DNA of 64,000 nucleotides, taken from Actinoallomurus liliacearum. Its GTDB lineage: Bacteria; Actinomycetota; Actinomycetes; Streptosporangiales; Streptosporangiaceae. Numbering within the stretch: the stretch's first letter is position 1; every line of letters starts with the position of its first letter. Shown piece after piece: positions 24,018 to 33,298 of this stretch. Made by a program: the position numbers and the translations under genes. The notes below the pieces were generated by a model that was not told the DNA's origin, searched no databases, and saw only the letters and a list, made by a program, of their open reading frames with translations. Location of the stretch: NCBI RefSeq assembly GCF_039542035.1, contig NZ_BAABHJ010000008.1, forward strand, positions 372,001 through 436,000, in the 5' to 3' direction.

Positions 24018-25982
24018 GTGGCCGGATACCGCTACGGTCCGTACCACGAGGGGCCGGACCCGCTCGCCCCTCCGTACGACGTGCGCGCCGCGCTGGACGC
24101 CATGGGCGATTCGATGCTGGAGGGCACGAACCCCGGTGACGCGCTGCGCGACCTGCTGCGCCGCGGGCTGCCCGGCGCGCAGCGCCGGCGCGGGCTGGAC
24201 GACCTGCTGCGGCAGGTCCGGTCCCGCCGGCAGGAGCTGCGCGGCCGCGGCCGGCTCGACGGCACGCTGGAGGAGGCCCGGTCCCTGCTCGACCGGGCGA
24301 TCGGGCAGGAGCGGACCGCGCTGTTCCCGGACCCGAGTGATGACGCGCGGCTGCGGGAGGCCGAACTCGACACGCTCCCGGCCGACACCGCGCAGGCGGT
24401 GCGCCGGCTGGCGTCGTACGAGTGGCGGTCGCCGGACGCGCGGCGGACGTTCGAGGAGCTGAAGGACCTGCTGCGCCGGGACGTGCTGGACGCGCAGTTC
24501 CGCGGCATGAAGCAGGCGCTGAGCAGCCCCGACCCGGCCGCGATGCAGCGGGTCAAGGACATGATGGCCGCGCTCAACGACATGCTCGAGAAGGACGCCC
24601 GGGGCGAGCACACCCAGGAGGACTTCGAGGCGTTCATGCGGGAGTACGGCGAGTTCTTCCCGGACGATCCGCGCAACCTCGAGGAGCTCGTCGACTCGCT
24701 GGCGCGGCGGGCCGCGGCGACGGAGCGGCTGCTCGCGTCGCTCACCCCGGAGCAACGGGCGGAGCTGGCCGGGTTGATGGCGCAGACGCTGGAGGACGCC
24801 GGGCTGGCCATGGAGATGCAGCGGCTGGCGTCCTCGCTGCGGCAGCGCCGGCCCGATCTCGACTGGTCCGGCTCCGAGCGCATGTCGGGCGAGGACCCGA
24901 TGTCGATGGGTGACGCGACGACCGCGCTGGAGGAGCTCGGGGACCTGGCGGAGCTGGAGGGCGCGCTGCGGCAGGACTACCCCGGCGCGCGGCTGGACGA
25001 CATCGACGAGGAGGCGGTGCGCCGGGCCCTGGGCCGGCAGGCGGTCGACGACCTCGCCGAGCTGCGCCGCATCGAGGCCGAGCTCGAACGCCAGGGCTAC
25101 CTCAAGCGCAAGGGCGGGGCGCTGGAGCTGACGCCGAAGGCGGTGCGGCGCCTCGGGGAGACCGCGCTGCGCCGGGTGTTCGCCCAGTTGGACACCGCTC
25201 GGCGCGGTGACCACGACCAGTCCGACGCGGGGCAGGCCGGCGAGCTGACGGGCGGGAGCCGGCCCTGGCGGCACGGCGACGAACAGCCCATCGACGTCGT
25301 ACGGACGGTGTCGAACGCCCTGCGCCGCGGCGAGCACCGCTCCGGCGGGACCGGCGTGCGCCTGACGGTGGACGACTTCGAGGTGCTCGAGACGGAGCGC
25401 CGTACGGCGGCGGCGGTATGCCTGCTCGTCGACCTGTCGTACTCCATGGCGCTGCGCGGCACGTGGGGTTCGGCCAAGCAGACCGCGCTCGCGCTGCACA
25501 CGCTGGTGGCGAGCAAGTACCCGCAGGACGCGATCCAGGTGATCGGGTTCTCCAACTACGCGCGGGTGCTCCCGCCCACCGAGCTGGCGGGCCTGGACTG
25601 GGACATGGTGCAGGGCACGAACCTGCACCACGCGCTGCTGATCGCCGGGCGGCATCTGGAGAAGCACCCGGAGCACGAGCCGATCGTGCTGATCATCACG
25701 GACGGCGAGCCGACCGCGCACCTGCTCCGGGACGGCCGTTCGTCGTTCGACTGGCCGCCGTCGCGCGAGACGCTGGAGCTGACGCTCGCCGAGGTGGACA
25801 AGATGACCCGGCGGCGCGCGACGCTGAACATCTTCATGCTCGCCGACGACGAACGCCTCGTCTCGTTCGTCCAGGAGGTCGCGCGGCGCAACGGCGGACG
25901 CGTGTTCGCGCCCACGCCCGACCGGCTGGGCGAGTACGTCGTGCGGGACTATCTGCGGGTCCGCCGTGGCCGGGCCGGGTGA
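24018..25982 (+). CDS. VWA-domain protein (partner of the AAA+ ATPase)
   Basis: A 654-residue cytoplasmic protein. Residues 1-430 are a charged, helical region rich in Arg, Leu and Glu (for example LDDLLRQVRSRRQELRGRG); the C-terminal VWA domain begins near 465 with MIDAS residues Asp472, Ser474, Ser476 (DLSYS), Thr in GTNLHHAL and Asp in ITDGEPTAH, all intact. With the upstream ATPase it forms a chelatase-like pair, similar to ChlD with ChlI. No signal peptide or membrane helix. GTG at 24018 follows GGAGGAGG. Codon composition is even throughout, so the long helical part is genuine. Confidence 0.88.
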   Translation: MAGYRYGPYHEGPDPLAPPYDVRAALDAMGDSMLEGTNPGDALRDLLRRGLPGAQRRRGLDDLLRQVRSRRQELRGRGRLDGTLEEARSLLDRAIGQERTALFPDPSDDARLREAELDTLPADTAQAVRRLASYEWRSPDARRTFEELKDLLRRDVLDAQFRGMKQALSSPDPAAMQRVKDMMAALNDMLEKDARGEHTQEDFEAFMREYGEFFPDDPRNLEELVDSLARRAAATERLLASLTPEQRAELAGLMAQTLEDAGLAMEMQRLASSLRQRRPDLDWSGSERMSGEDPMSMGDATTALEELGDLAELEGALRQDYPGARLDDIDEEAVRRALGRQAVDDLAELRRIEAELERQGYLKRKGGALELTPKAVRRLGETALRRVFAQLDTARRGDHDQSDAGQAGELTGGSRPWRHGDEQPIDVVRTVSNALRRGEHRSGGTGVRLTVDDFEVLETERRTAAAVCLLVDLSYSMALRGTWGSAKQTALALHTLVASKYPQDAIQVIGFSNYARVLPPTELAGLDWDMVQGTNLHHALLIAGRHLEKHPEHEPIVLIITDGEPTAHLLRDGRSSFDWPPSRETLELTLAEVDKMTRRRATLNIFMLADDERLVSFVQEVARRNGGRVFAPTPDRLGEYVVRDYLRVRRGRAG

Positions 25983-26049
25983 TCCGGCCGCGGGTCCGGT
26001 ATGGGTCAGCGGAGCGTTTGAATTGACGGCCTCGGGCTAAGTTCACACC

Positions 26050-26646
26050 ATGTCGAGCGCTGATCGCCTGCTAATGATCCTGCACATCGGCTTCGCGATC
26101 TTCGCGTTGGGGCCGCTGACCGCGGCCACCATGGCGACGCCTCGCTACATCCGCGGGGGCCGGCCGGGCATCGTGCGCTACCTGAACCGCGCCACCCGCA
26201 TCTACGGCCTGCTCAGCCTGGGCATCTTCCTCTGGGGCGCGCTGCTGGCGCGGGGACAGTTCGACAAGGTGTGGCTGTCGGCGTCGATGACCCTGTTCAT
26301 CGTCGCCCTGGTGCTGCTGGTCATCGTCGAGCGCGATCAGCGCAAGGCGGTGCACAAGCTCGAGGTGGCCCAGGCCGAGCGGCGCCCGGCGACGACGCCC
26401 GCCGCACCGCCGCCGGCCGCGAAGACCGCCGCGGCCGAGACGGCCGGCACGGACGCCGTCACCGCGCCGGGCGAGGGCCCGGCCCCCGAGCCGGCGACGG
26501 ACGCGGGCACGGCGACGCCGGAGCCCGCGTCCCGGGCTCCACTCGGCGAGCCCGCCAAGGTGGAGACCGGCCGGATCGCCACGCTCTCCGGCGTCGTCGC
26601 GCTGATCTGGATCGTGATCCTCGTCCTGATGGTCTGGAACGCCTAG
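26050..26646 (+). CDS. DUF2269-like membrane protein with Ala/Pro-rich insert
   Basis: A 198-residue protein with helices at about 8-28, 52-70 and 76-97, then a low-complexity cytoplasmic stretch rich in Ala, Pro, Thr and Glu (about 115-175), and a final helix at 178-196 ending MVWNA. The first half (LLMILHIGFAIFALGPLTAATM) resembles small DUF2269 proteins; the insert is unusual and may be a linker. Start ATG 26050. The stop TAG shares the palindrome CTAG with the stop of the convergent cystathionine gamma-synthase gene, a 4-bp tail-to-tail overlap. Function unknown. Confidence 0.78.
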   Translation: MSSADRLLMILHIGFAIFALGPLTAATMATPRYIRGGRPGIVRYLNRATRIYGLLSLGIFLWGALLARGQFDKVWLSASMTLFIVALVLLVIVERDQRKAVHKLEVAQAERRPATTPAAPPPAAKTAAAETAGTDAVTAPGEGPAPEPATDAGTATPEPASRAPLGEPAKVETGRIATLSGVVALIWIVILVLMVWNA

Positions 26647-27800
26647 CCTTCCAGGGCCTGCTCCAGGTCGGCGAGGAGGTCGTCGACGTCCTCGATGCCC
26701 ACCGACAGGCGTACGAGGTCGCCCGGCACCTCCAGCGGCGAGCCGGCGGCGGAGGCGTGCGTCATGCGCCCCGGGTGCTCGATCAGCGACTCGACGCCGC
26801 CGAGCGACTCCCCGAGCGTGAACACCTTGGCCCGCTCGCAGACGCGTACGGCCGCGTCCTCGCCGTCGACGTGCCGGAAGGAGATCATGCCGCCGAAGGC
26901 CCGCATCTGCTTGGCCGCGACCTCGTGGCCCGGGTCCTGCGGCAGGCCCGGGTAGTGCACGGCGCCGACCTTCGGGTGCCGGGTGAGGAACTCGGCGATC
27001 CGGGTGGCGTTGGCGCAGTGCCGGTCCATGCGGACGCCCAGCGTCTTGATCCCGCGCAGGGTGAGCCACGCGTCGAACGGGCCGGCGACCGCACCCATGG
27101 CGTTCTGGTGGAACGCCAGCTCCTGGGCCAGCTCGACGTCGGCCGCCACCAGCGCGCCGCCGACCACGTCGGAGTGGCCGCCGAGGTACTTGGTGGTCGA
27201 GTGGACCACGACGTCGGCGCCCAGGGCGAGCGGGCGCTGCAGGTACGGCGAGGCGAAGGTGTTGTCCACGACGAGGCGGGCGCCGGCCTCCCGTGCCACG
27301 TGCGCCAGCGCGGCGATGTCGGCCACGCCGAGCAGCGGGTTCGTCGGGGTCTCCACCCAGATGAGCTTCGTCTCCGGGCGTACGGCGGCGCGCACGGCCT
27401 GGACGTCGGTCAGCGGCACGGGGTCGTACGCCACGCCCCACCGGGCGAGGACCTTGGAGATCAGCCGGAAGGTGCCGCCGTAGGCGTCGTTGGGGATCAG
27501 CACGTGGTCACCCGGCTTGCAGACCGTCCGCAGCAGGGTGTCCTCGGCGGCCATGCCCGAGGCGAACGCGAGCCCTCGCACGCCGCCTTCGAGGGCGGCG
27601 AGGCACTCCTCCAGCGCCGTACGGGTCGGGTTGGCCGACCGGCTGTACTCGTATCCACCGCGCAGGCCGCCGACGCCGTCCTGCTTGTAAGTGGACACCT
27701 GATATATCGGCGGCACGACCGCCCCTGTCGCGGGGTCGGCCTCTTGACCTGCGTGAATGGCGAGGGTCTCGAAGCCGGCCTCGTGGTTGAAACCGTCCAT
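26643..27800 (-). CDS. metB: Cystathionine gamma-synthase / gamma-lyase family enzyme
   Basis: A 385-residue fold-type I PLP enzyme of the Cys/Met metabolism family. PLP Lys204 is in STTKYLGGHSD; YEYSRSANPTR, FASGMAAE and ETPTNPLLGV are typical, and the C-terminal SLGGVESLIEHPGRMTHAS is diagnostic. Sequence alone does not separate synthase from lyase; with cystathionine beta-synthase nearby, reverse transsulfuration (gamma-lyase) is as plausible as methionine synthesis. The ATG (complement 27798-27800) has no clear ribosome site; an upstream TTG adds 8 residues. Convergent overlap with the DUF2269-like gene is noted there. Confidence 0.92.
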   Translation of the reverse strand: MDGFNHEAGFETLAIHAGQEADPATGAVVPPIYQVSTYKQDGVGGLRGGYEYSRSANPTRTALEECLAALEGGVRGLAFASGMAAEDTLLRTVCKPGDHVLIPNDAYGGTFRLISKVLARWGVAYDPVPLTDVQAVRAAVRPETKLIWVETPTNPLLGVADIAALAHVAREAGARLVVDNTFASPYLQRPLALGADVVVHSTTKYLGGHSDVVGGALVAADVELAQELAFHQNAMGAVAGPFDAWLTLRGIKTLGVRMDRHCANATRIAEFLTRHPKVGAVHYPGLPQDPGHEVAAKQMRAFGGMISFRHVDGEDAAVRVCERAKVFTLGESLGGVESLIEHPGRMTHASAAGSPLEVPGDLVRLSVGIEDVDDLLADLEQALEG

Positions 27801-27845
27801 GCACGCGAGGTTAGTGCCTCGCAAGGGGCATCCGTACGGTGCGCC

Positions 27846-27883
27846 GTCCCTACCGGGGGATGACCCGTCTCCACCGTAGGGAC
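27846..27883. promoter_or_regulatory. Spaced inverted repeat GTCCCTAC ... GTAGGGAC upstream of the MMPL gene
   Basis: GTCCCTAC (27846-27853) and GTAGGGAC (27876-27883) are perfect inverted 8-mers with centres 30 bp apart, in the 179-bp divergent region between the cystathionine gene and the MMPL gene. The spacing, near three helical turns, suits a pair of half-sites. No regulator gene adjoins it. Confidence 0.35.
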
Positions 27884-27979
27884 TAGACCGGAAATCGACT
27901 CCGACGGTGAGGCAAAGCCCGTTTTACCTGGATATCGTCGGGGCGTTACTCGAAGACACTCTACGAAGGGGAGCCACCC

Positions 27980-30145
27980 GTGTTCGGATGGCTGGGGCGC
28001 GGTGTCGTCAGACACCCATGGTGGACGATTGTCGCGTGGCTCGTCGCGGCAGCCGTCCTGGTGGTGTTCGCCCCCAAAATGACCACCAAGTCGGACCAGC
28101 AGGCGTTCCTGCCGAAGAAGTACGAGTCGATCGCGGCGGCGAGCCTCGCGGAGAAGGCGTTCCCGAGCGGTGACCAGAAGGTCAGCCGGGAGATGGTCGT
28201 GGTCAAGCGGAGCGACGGGGGCTCGCTGACCAGCGCCGACCAGCAGAAGATCGGCGATGCGGCCAAGGCGATCCAGGCCAAGGCCATCCCGAGCGTGCAG
28301 GGGGTCATGACCGACCCGAAGCAGACGCTCTCGCAGAACCACAAGGTGCAGCTGATCGTCGTCATGCTGCCGAACGGCTTCGACAGCAAGACGCAGAAGG
28401 CGGGCCAGAACGCGGTCAAGCAGGTCCGCGCGGTGACCGCCGACCAGCTGAAGGGCAGCGGACTGGCCTACGGCGTCACCGGCGACTACGCGTCCAGCCT
28501 GGACAACGAGAAGTCCAACAACCAGACCATGGCGCTGATCGGTCTGGCGACGATCGTCCTGATCATCGTGCTGATCCTGATCATCTTCCGCAGCCCGATC
28601 GCGGCGTTCCTGCCGATCATCGTGATCGGCCTGGTGTCCCAGGTGACGAACGCCGTCACCGCGTTCATCGGGAAGGCGTTCGACCTCAGCTTCGACCAGG
28701 GCTTCTCGGTCATCATCCTGGTCGTCCTGTACGGCATCGGTACCGACTACATGCTGTTCCTGCTGTTCCGGTACCGCGAGCGCCTGCGGGCCGGCGACGA
28801 CAAGAAGACCGCGATGATCACCAGCGTCGAGCGGGTCGGCGAGGCCATCGCCTCGGCCGCCGGCGCGGTCATCGCCGCGTTCATCGTCCTGGTGCTCGCC
28901 TCGTTCAAGGCGTTCGGCGCCCTGGGGCCGCAGCTGGCGATCGCCGTCGCCGTCATGTTCGTCACGTCGCTGACGCTCGTCCCCGCGATCGTCTCGCTGC
29001 TGGGCCGCTTCGTGTTCTGGCCGTCGAAGGCGTGGAAGAAGGAGCCCAAGCCCGGCCTGTGGGTGAAGATCGGCAACGGCGTCGGCCGTCGCCCGGTCGT
29101 CGCCGCGCTGGCCTCCGGTCTCGTCCTCGTGGCCCTGGCCGCGGGCGCCCTGGCGTTCAAGGCCGACTACGACTTCCAGGCCTCGGCCCCGCAGAACACC
29201 GAGTCGGCCAAGGCGATGAAGGACCTGCGGGCGAGCCTGCCCCAGGGTCTCACCGCCCCCACCGAGGTGTACGTCCAGGGCAACGGCCCGCTCGACAAGG
29301 CCGCGGTGAACAAGTTCGACCAGTCCCTCGCGGGCGCCAAGGGCGTCGGCCAGGTGGCGCCGGCGCAGTACAGCCAGGACCAGAGCGTCGCCAAGATCAC
29401 CGTCATCCTCAAGCTGAACCCCAACTCCAACGAGGCGATCAGCCTGGTCAAGGGCCCCTTCCGGGCCCTCGCGCACCAGAACGCCCCGCCCGGCACCAAG
29501 GTGCTGGTGGGCGGCACGACCGCGGTGTTCGCCGACATCAACACGATCAACAACCGCGACCTGTCGGTCATCCTCCCCGTGGCGGTCCTGCTGATCGGTC
29601 TGATCCTCGCGCTGCTGCTGCGCGCGCTGGTCGCGCCGGTCTACCTGGTGATCGCGGTGCTGCTCGGCTTCACGGCCACGCTGGGCGCGACCGTCGGGCT
29701 CTTCCAGGGCATCGAGGGCAAGGACGGGCTGATGTTCCAGCTCCCGATCATCTTGTACCTCTTCGTCCTGGCGATCGGCACCGACTACAACATCCTGATG
29801 ATCGCCCGGCTCCGCGAGGAGGCACGCGAGGGGCATGACCCGCGTCAGGCCGCCAAGCTCGGCATCCAGCACGCCGGGCCGACCGTCGCGGCGGCCGGTG
29901 TGATCCTGGCGGGCACCTTCGGTGCCCTGACCCTGTCGCCCGACTCGATGTCGGCGGAGATCGGCTTCGGTGTCGCCATCGGCATCCTGCTGTCCGCCTT
30001 CGTGATGTCGGCGTTCTTCGTGCCGTCCATCACGGCGCTGATGGGCCACAAGGCCTGGTGGCCCGGGCACGGCGACGCGGCCCGGCGCTCGAAGGAGCCG
30101 CCGCCGGCCGCCGAGCCGTACGACCTGGTCGACCGTCGGGTCTGA
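27980..30145 (+). CDS. MMPL/RND-family membrane transporter
   Basis: A 721-residue transporter with the internal duplication of RND proteins: helix 1 at about 12-31, periplasmic loop to about 175, six clustered helices (about 180-345), a second loop (about 395-530) and a second helix cluster (about 530-700). Conserved GTDYMLFLLFRYRE and GTDYNILMIARLREE at equivalent positions carry the proton-relay Asp-Tyr pairs. MMPL proteins export lipids or other hydrophobic molecules across the actinobacterial membrane. Start GTG 27980 behind AAGGGGAG. No lipid biosynthesis genes adjoin, so the cargo is unknown. A strong terminator follows. Confidence 0.93.
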   Translation: MFGWLGRGVVRHPWWTIVAWLVAAAVLVVFAPKMTTKSDQQAFLPKKYESIAAASLAEKAFPSGDQKVSREMVVVKRSDGGSLTSADQQKIGDAAKAIQAKAIPSVQGVMTDPKQTLSQNHKVQLIVVMLPNGFDSKTQKAGQNAVKQVRAVTADQLKGSGLAYGVTGDYASSLDNEKSNNQTMALIGLATIVLIIVLILIIFRSPIAAFLPIIVIGLVSQVTNAVTAFIGKAFDLSFDQGFSVIILVVLYGIGTDYMLFLLFRYRERLRAGDDKKTAMITSVERVGEAIASAAGAVIAAFIVLVLASFKAFGALGPQLAIAVAVMFVTSLTLVPAIVSLLGRFVFWPSKAWKKEPKPGLWVKIGNGVGRRPVVAALASGLVLVALAAGALAFKADYDFQASAPQNTESAKAMKDLRASLPQGLTAPTEVYVQGNGPLDKAAVNKFDQSLAGAKGVGQVAPAQYSQDQSVAKITVILKLNPNSNEAISLVKGPFRALAHQNAPPGTKVLVGGTTAVFADINTINNRDLSVILPVAVLLIGLILALLLRALVAPVYLVIAVLLGFTATLGATVGLFQGIEGKDGLMFQLPIILYLFVLAIGTDYNILMIARLREEAREGHDPRQAAKLGIQHAGPTVAAAGVILAGTFGALTLSPDSMSAEIGFGVAIGILLSAFVMSAFFVPSITALMGHKAWWPGHGDAARRSKEPPPAAEPYDLVDRRV

Positions 30146-30177
30146 TCGGCCGACGGGTCTGATCGGCCGGTAAGCAC

Positions 30178-30218
30178 CGAGGCCCCGGTGGCGCGCTCGT
30201 CGCGCCACCGGGGCCTCG
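30178..30218. terminator. Bidirectional terminator, 18-bp stem
   Basis: A perfect 18-bp stem (30178-30195 with 30201-30218) and 5-nt CTCGT loop, between convergent MMPL and cystathionine beta-synthase genes. Very GC-rich, no T-run. Confidence 0.9.
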
Positions 30219-30255
30219 TCGTTCATCGGCCGCCCGGCCGGGCGGCGCGACCGGG

Positions 30256-31626
30256 TCAGCCGCTCGCGAGGAAGCCCAGCAGGTCCTGCCGGGTGATGAG
30301 ACCGGCCGGTTTGCCGTCGACGAGGACGACGGCGGCACCGGCGTTCTCCAGGACGCTCACGGCCTTGCTCACGCCCTCGCCCGAACCGACCATCGGCAGC
30401 GGCGGCGCCATGTGGTCCCGCAGCGGGTCCTCGAGGCCCGCCTTGCCGCTGACCAGGGCGGCCAGGAGGTCGCGCTCGCCCACGGAGCCGACCACCTCGG
30501 CGGCCATCACCGGCGGCTCCTCCTTCATGACGGGCAACTGCGAGACGTCGTACTCCCGCAGGATCGCCACGGCGGTGCCGACCGTCTCGTGCGGATGGAC
30601 GTGCACGAACTCCGGCAGCACGGAGGCCTTGCGGGCCAGCACGTCGGCGATGCGCGGCTCCTCGGTCTCGGCGCTGAGGAAGCCGTAGTCCGCCATCCAG
30701 TCGTCGTTGAAGATCTTCGACAGGTAGCCGCGCCCGCCGTCGGGCAGCAGGACGACGACCACGTCGTCGGGGCCGGCCTCGGCCGCGACGCGCAGCGCGG
30801 CCACGACCGCCAGCCCGCAGGAGCCGCCGACGAGCAGCCCCTCCTCCCGGGCCAGCCGCCGGGTCATGGTGAACGAGTCCTTGTCGCTCACGGCGATGAC
30901 CTGGTCGCAGATGTCCCGGTCGTAGGTCTCGGGCCAGATGTCCTCGCCCACGCCTTCGACGAGGTACGGCCGACCGGTGCCGCCGGAGTAGACCGAGCCC
31001 TCCGGGTCCGCGCCGATGACCTTGACGCGCCCGCCCGAGATCTCCTTGAGGTACTTGCCGGTGCCGGTGATGGTGCCCCCGGTGCCGATGCCCGCGACGA
31101 AGTGCGTGACCCGGCCCTCGGTCTGCGCCCAGATCTCCGGCCCCGTCGTCTCGTAGTGCGAGCGCGGGTTGTTCGCGTTGGCGTACTGGTCGGGCTTCCA
31201 GGCTCCGGGGATCTCGGCGGCGAGCCGGTCGGAGACGGAGTAATAGGAGTCCGGGTGGTCGGGTGAGACGGCGGTCGGGCAGACCACGACCTCGGCCCCG
31301 TACGCGCGCAGGACGGCGATCTTGTCGTTCGCCACCTTGTCCGGGCAGACGAAGACGCACCGATAGCCCTTCTCCTGCGCCACGATCGCGAGCCCGACGC
31401 CGGTGTTGCCGGAGGTGGGTTCGACGATCGTGCCGCCCGGCTTGAGGGCGCCCGACTCCTCGGCGGCCTCGACCATCCGGACGGCGATGCGGTCCTTCAC
31501 CGAGCCGCCCGGATTGAAGTATTCGACCTTGGCGAGCACCTGCGCCCGAGCTCCGGTCGTGACGTTGCGGAGGCGTACAAGGGGGGTGTCCCCGATGAGC
31601 TCCGTCAGCGAGTTGTGCACGTGCAC
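30256..31626 (-). CDS. cbs: Cystathionine beta-synthase with C-terminal CBS domains
   Basis: A 456-residue PLP enzyme that condenses serine with homocysteine. PLP Lys44 is in NPGGSVKDRIA; TSGNTGVGLA and GIGTGGTITG bind substrate and phosphate. Two CBS motifs (about 330-456: FVHVHPHETVGTAVAILREYDVSQLPV and PMVGSGEGVSKAVSVLENAG) form the regulatory Bateman module. There is no N-terminal haem domain, as expected in bacteria. GTG at the complement of 31624-31626 gives MHVHNSL, matching the usual family N-terminus, with AGGGA upstream; an earlier TTG is less likely. With the cystathionine gamma enzyme it makes a transsulfuration route, on either side of the MMPL gene. Confidence 0.95.
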   Translation of the reverse strand: MHVHNSLTELIGDTPLVRLRNVTTGARAQVLAKVEYFNPGGSVKDRIAVRMVEAAEESGALKPGGTIVEPTSGNTGVGLAIVAQEKGYRCVFVCPDKVANDKIAVLRAYGAEVVVCPTAVSPDHPDSYYSVSDRLAAEIPGAWKPDQYANANNPRSHYETTGPEIWAQTEGRVTHFVAGIGTGGTITGTGKYLKEISGGRVKVIGADPEGSVYSGGTGRPYLVEGVGEDIWPETYDRDICDQVIAVSDKDSFTMTRRLAREEGLLVGGSCGLAVVAALRVAAEAGPDDVVVVLLPDGGRGYLSKIFNDDWMADYGFLSAETEEPRIADVLARKASVLPEFVHVHPHETVGTAVAILREYDVSQLPVMKEEPPVMAAEVVGSVGERDLLAALVSGKAGLEDPLRDHMAPPLPMVGSGEGVSKAVSVLENAGAAVVLVDGKPAGLITRQDLLGFLASG

Positions 31627-31761
31627 CAGCGACGTCCCTGTCGTCGGCAATAGTTCAGTTCAGACGGTACCCCACCCAGGCGTCATCACGTTCCGTCTAC
31701 CATCGGTCACGATTCGCTGTTACCGTCGATCGACGCATGGCCCCACCCCCGGGAGACGACC

Positions 31762-33129
31762 ATGGCGACAGGTTGGCCACCGCCGGGCGGACGCCGCCCG
31801 GGTCCGCGACGGAGTGTCGCGGCGATCGCCGTCCACCTCGGCCTCCTGGCCGGCCTCGGCTGTGGGGCCGCCGGTCACGGCGATCGGATGCGCCCCGCCG
31901 CGTGGCAGGACCCGGCCGCCGGCGCGGTCGGCCGGCCCGCGATCGGCGGAGGCGTCACGGCGGTGCCCTCTCTCGGCGCCGACGGACGGCTCCGTACGCT
32001 CGTCCTCGACCTGGCGAGCGGACGGCGCCTGTGGTCACGGCCCGCGACGACGGCCGGCCGCCCGGCCGACCTGGGGGTGACCCCGGCCGCCGTGGCCGGA
32101 GCGCCGGATCGTCCCGTGGTCGTGAGCGCCGAGCCGCGGGCCTCCGGCGCCGCCGTGGTCGGCCGCTACGCACGCGACGGGCGGGAGCTGTGGGCGCGCG
32201 CCGTCGGGACGACCTTCGGGCCGGCCCGCTGCGGCGACGCGATCTGCCTGTCGGAGTTCACCGCGCGGAAGGACGCGCGGTTCGCGGTGGTCGAGACCGC
32301 CACCGGCGCGACGTCGTGGACGATGCCGGGGATCGCCGAGGTCGAGTGGGCCGATGACCGCCGCGTGGTGGTGTTCCGGATCGCCGGTCATCCGGTGGTC
32401 GAGGCCCGCGACCTCGGGACCGGCCGGCTGCTCTGGTCCTTCTCCGTCGAGGAGGCCCTCGGCCGGCCGGTCGACCTGTCCGGCGGCTGGTCCTTCGGGG
32501 TGCTCGACGACCGGCTCATCGGCTACCTGGCCCCGTACCGCGCGCGGGACGACGCGCCGCTGTCGGCGTTCGGCTTCTTCGCCGTCGGACTCGACGACGG
32601 GCGTCCGCGGTGGGTCCACCGGCGGTCGCTCCGCGTCTACCCGAGCGCGAGCCCCGCGGTCGCCCTGATCACGCGTGACGTCGACTCCCGCGACCGCGAC
32701 GGCGGGTTCGCCCAGCTCGACCCGCGCACCGGCCGTACGGTGGCGACGGTCCCGGCCCCGCCGGACGCCGGCGGCGACTGGTGGCCCGCGTTCCCCGCCG
32801 ACCTGTCCGCCCTGGGCCTGCTGCGCCCGGGGCACGCCGGGCGGGCGTACGACCTGCGGACCGGGCATCGGATCGCCGGGCACGTACGGGCCTGGTCGTA
32901 CTGCACGGTCGGCCCGACGCCGCTGCGGATCAGCGGCAACCCCGGGTTCCTCCCGGTGCCCGCCCTGTGCCCGTACGACCTGTCGACCGGCCGGCGCCCG
33001 TCCGCCGCCGGTCCGCCGCCGGGCTGGTACACCGGCTCCGTGACCGGCTGGCGGGTGTGGCGCGACGAGCGCGGCGGCCTGCACGGCCGGCATGACGCCT
33101 CCGGCACCGTCCCCGGCATGCTCGGCTGA
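31762..33129 (+). CDS. PQQ/WD40-like beta-propeller protein, exported
   Basis: A 455-residue protein with a basic leader and hydrophobic stretch (about 18-36, SVAAIAVHLGLLAGLGCGAAG) and then repeated blades of the form LDLASGRRLWSR, YARDGRELWAR, VETATGATSWTM, RDLGTGRLLWSF, VGLDDGRPRWVH and LDPRTGRTVATV, the PQQ-like pattern. The Cys at the hydrophobic end is not in a canonical lipobox (GLGC), so lipid anchoring is uncertain. No catalytic residues are recognisable; a scaffold or ligand-binding role is likely. Start ATG 31762 just after GGAGACGACC. Function unknown. Confidence 0.75.
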   Translation: MATGWPPPGGRRPGPRRSVAAIAVHLGLLAGLGCGAAGHGDRMRPAAWQDPAAGAVGRPAIGGGVTAVPSLGADGRLRTLVLDLASGRRLWSRPATTAGRPADLGVTPAAVAGAPDRPVVVSAEPRASGAAVVGRYARDGRELWARAVGTTFGPARCGDAICLSEFTARKDARFAVVETATGATSWTMPGIAEVEWADDRRVVVFRIAGHPVVEARDLGTGRLLWSFSVEEALGRPVDLSGGWSFGVLDDRLIGYLAPYRARDDAPLSAFGFFAVGLDDGRPRWVHRRSLRVYPSASPAVALITRDVDSRDRDGGFAQLDPRTGRTVATVPAPPDAGGDWWPAFPADLSALGLLRPGHAGRAYDLRTGHRIAGHVRAWSYCTVGPTPLRISGNPGFLPVPALCPYDLSTGRRPSAAGPPPGWYTGSVTGWRVWRDERGGLHGRHDASGTVPGMLG

Positions 33130-33160
33130 CGCACCTCCCGCGGCTTCGCCACAGCGCCTC

Positions 33161-33177
33161 CTGTGGCTTCGCCACAG
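33161..33177 (+). terminator. Small stem-loop after the propeller gene
   Basis: CTGTGGC/GCCACAG (33161-33167, 33171-33177) closes a TTC loop about 30 bp after the stop. The unit GTGGCTTCGCCACAG is repeated imperfectly just upstream (33151-33156 region, CGGCTTCGCCACAGCG), a small tandem duplication. No T-run. Confidence 0.4.
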
Positions 33178-33298
33178 TGCTTTCGGCGGCTTCCCCGAAG
33201 TGCGGCTACCCGTCAGTAGGTTTCGCCGCCGACACGCAGTAGCCTGCCAACGGGACACAGGGCCACCGCCCGGTCGGCCAAGGAGAAGGAGACCCATC

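Noticed and set aside
27801..27979. Riboswitch (SAM or cobalamin) before metB or the MMPL gene
   Set aside because: I see none of the conserved cores; only a spaced inverted repeat.
27497..31360. Very long minus-strand frame across the MMPL gene
   Set aside because: Antisense to a clear RND transporter with two GTDY motifs; the translation is polar Asp/Arg/Gln repeats without any domain.
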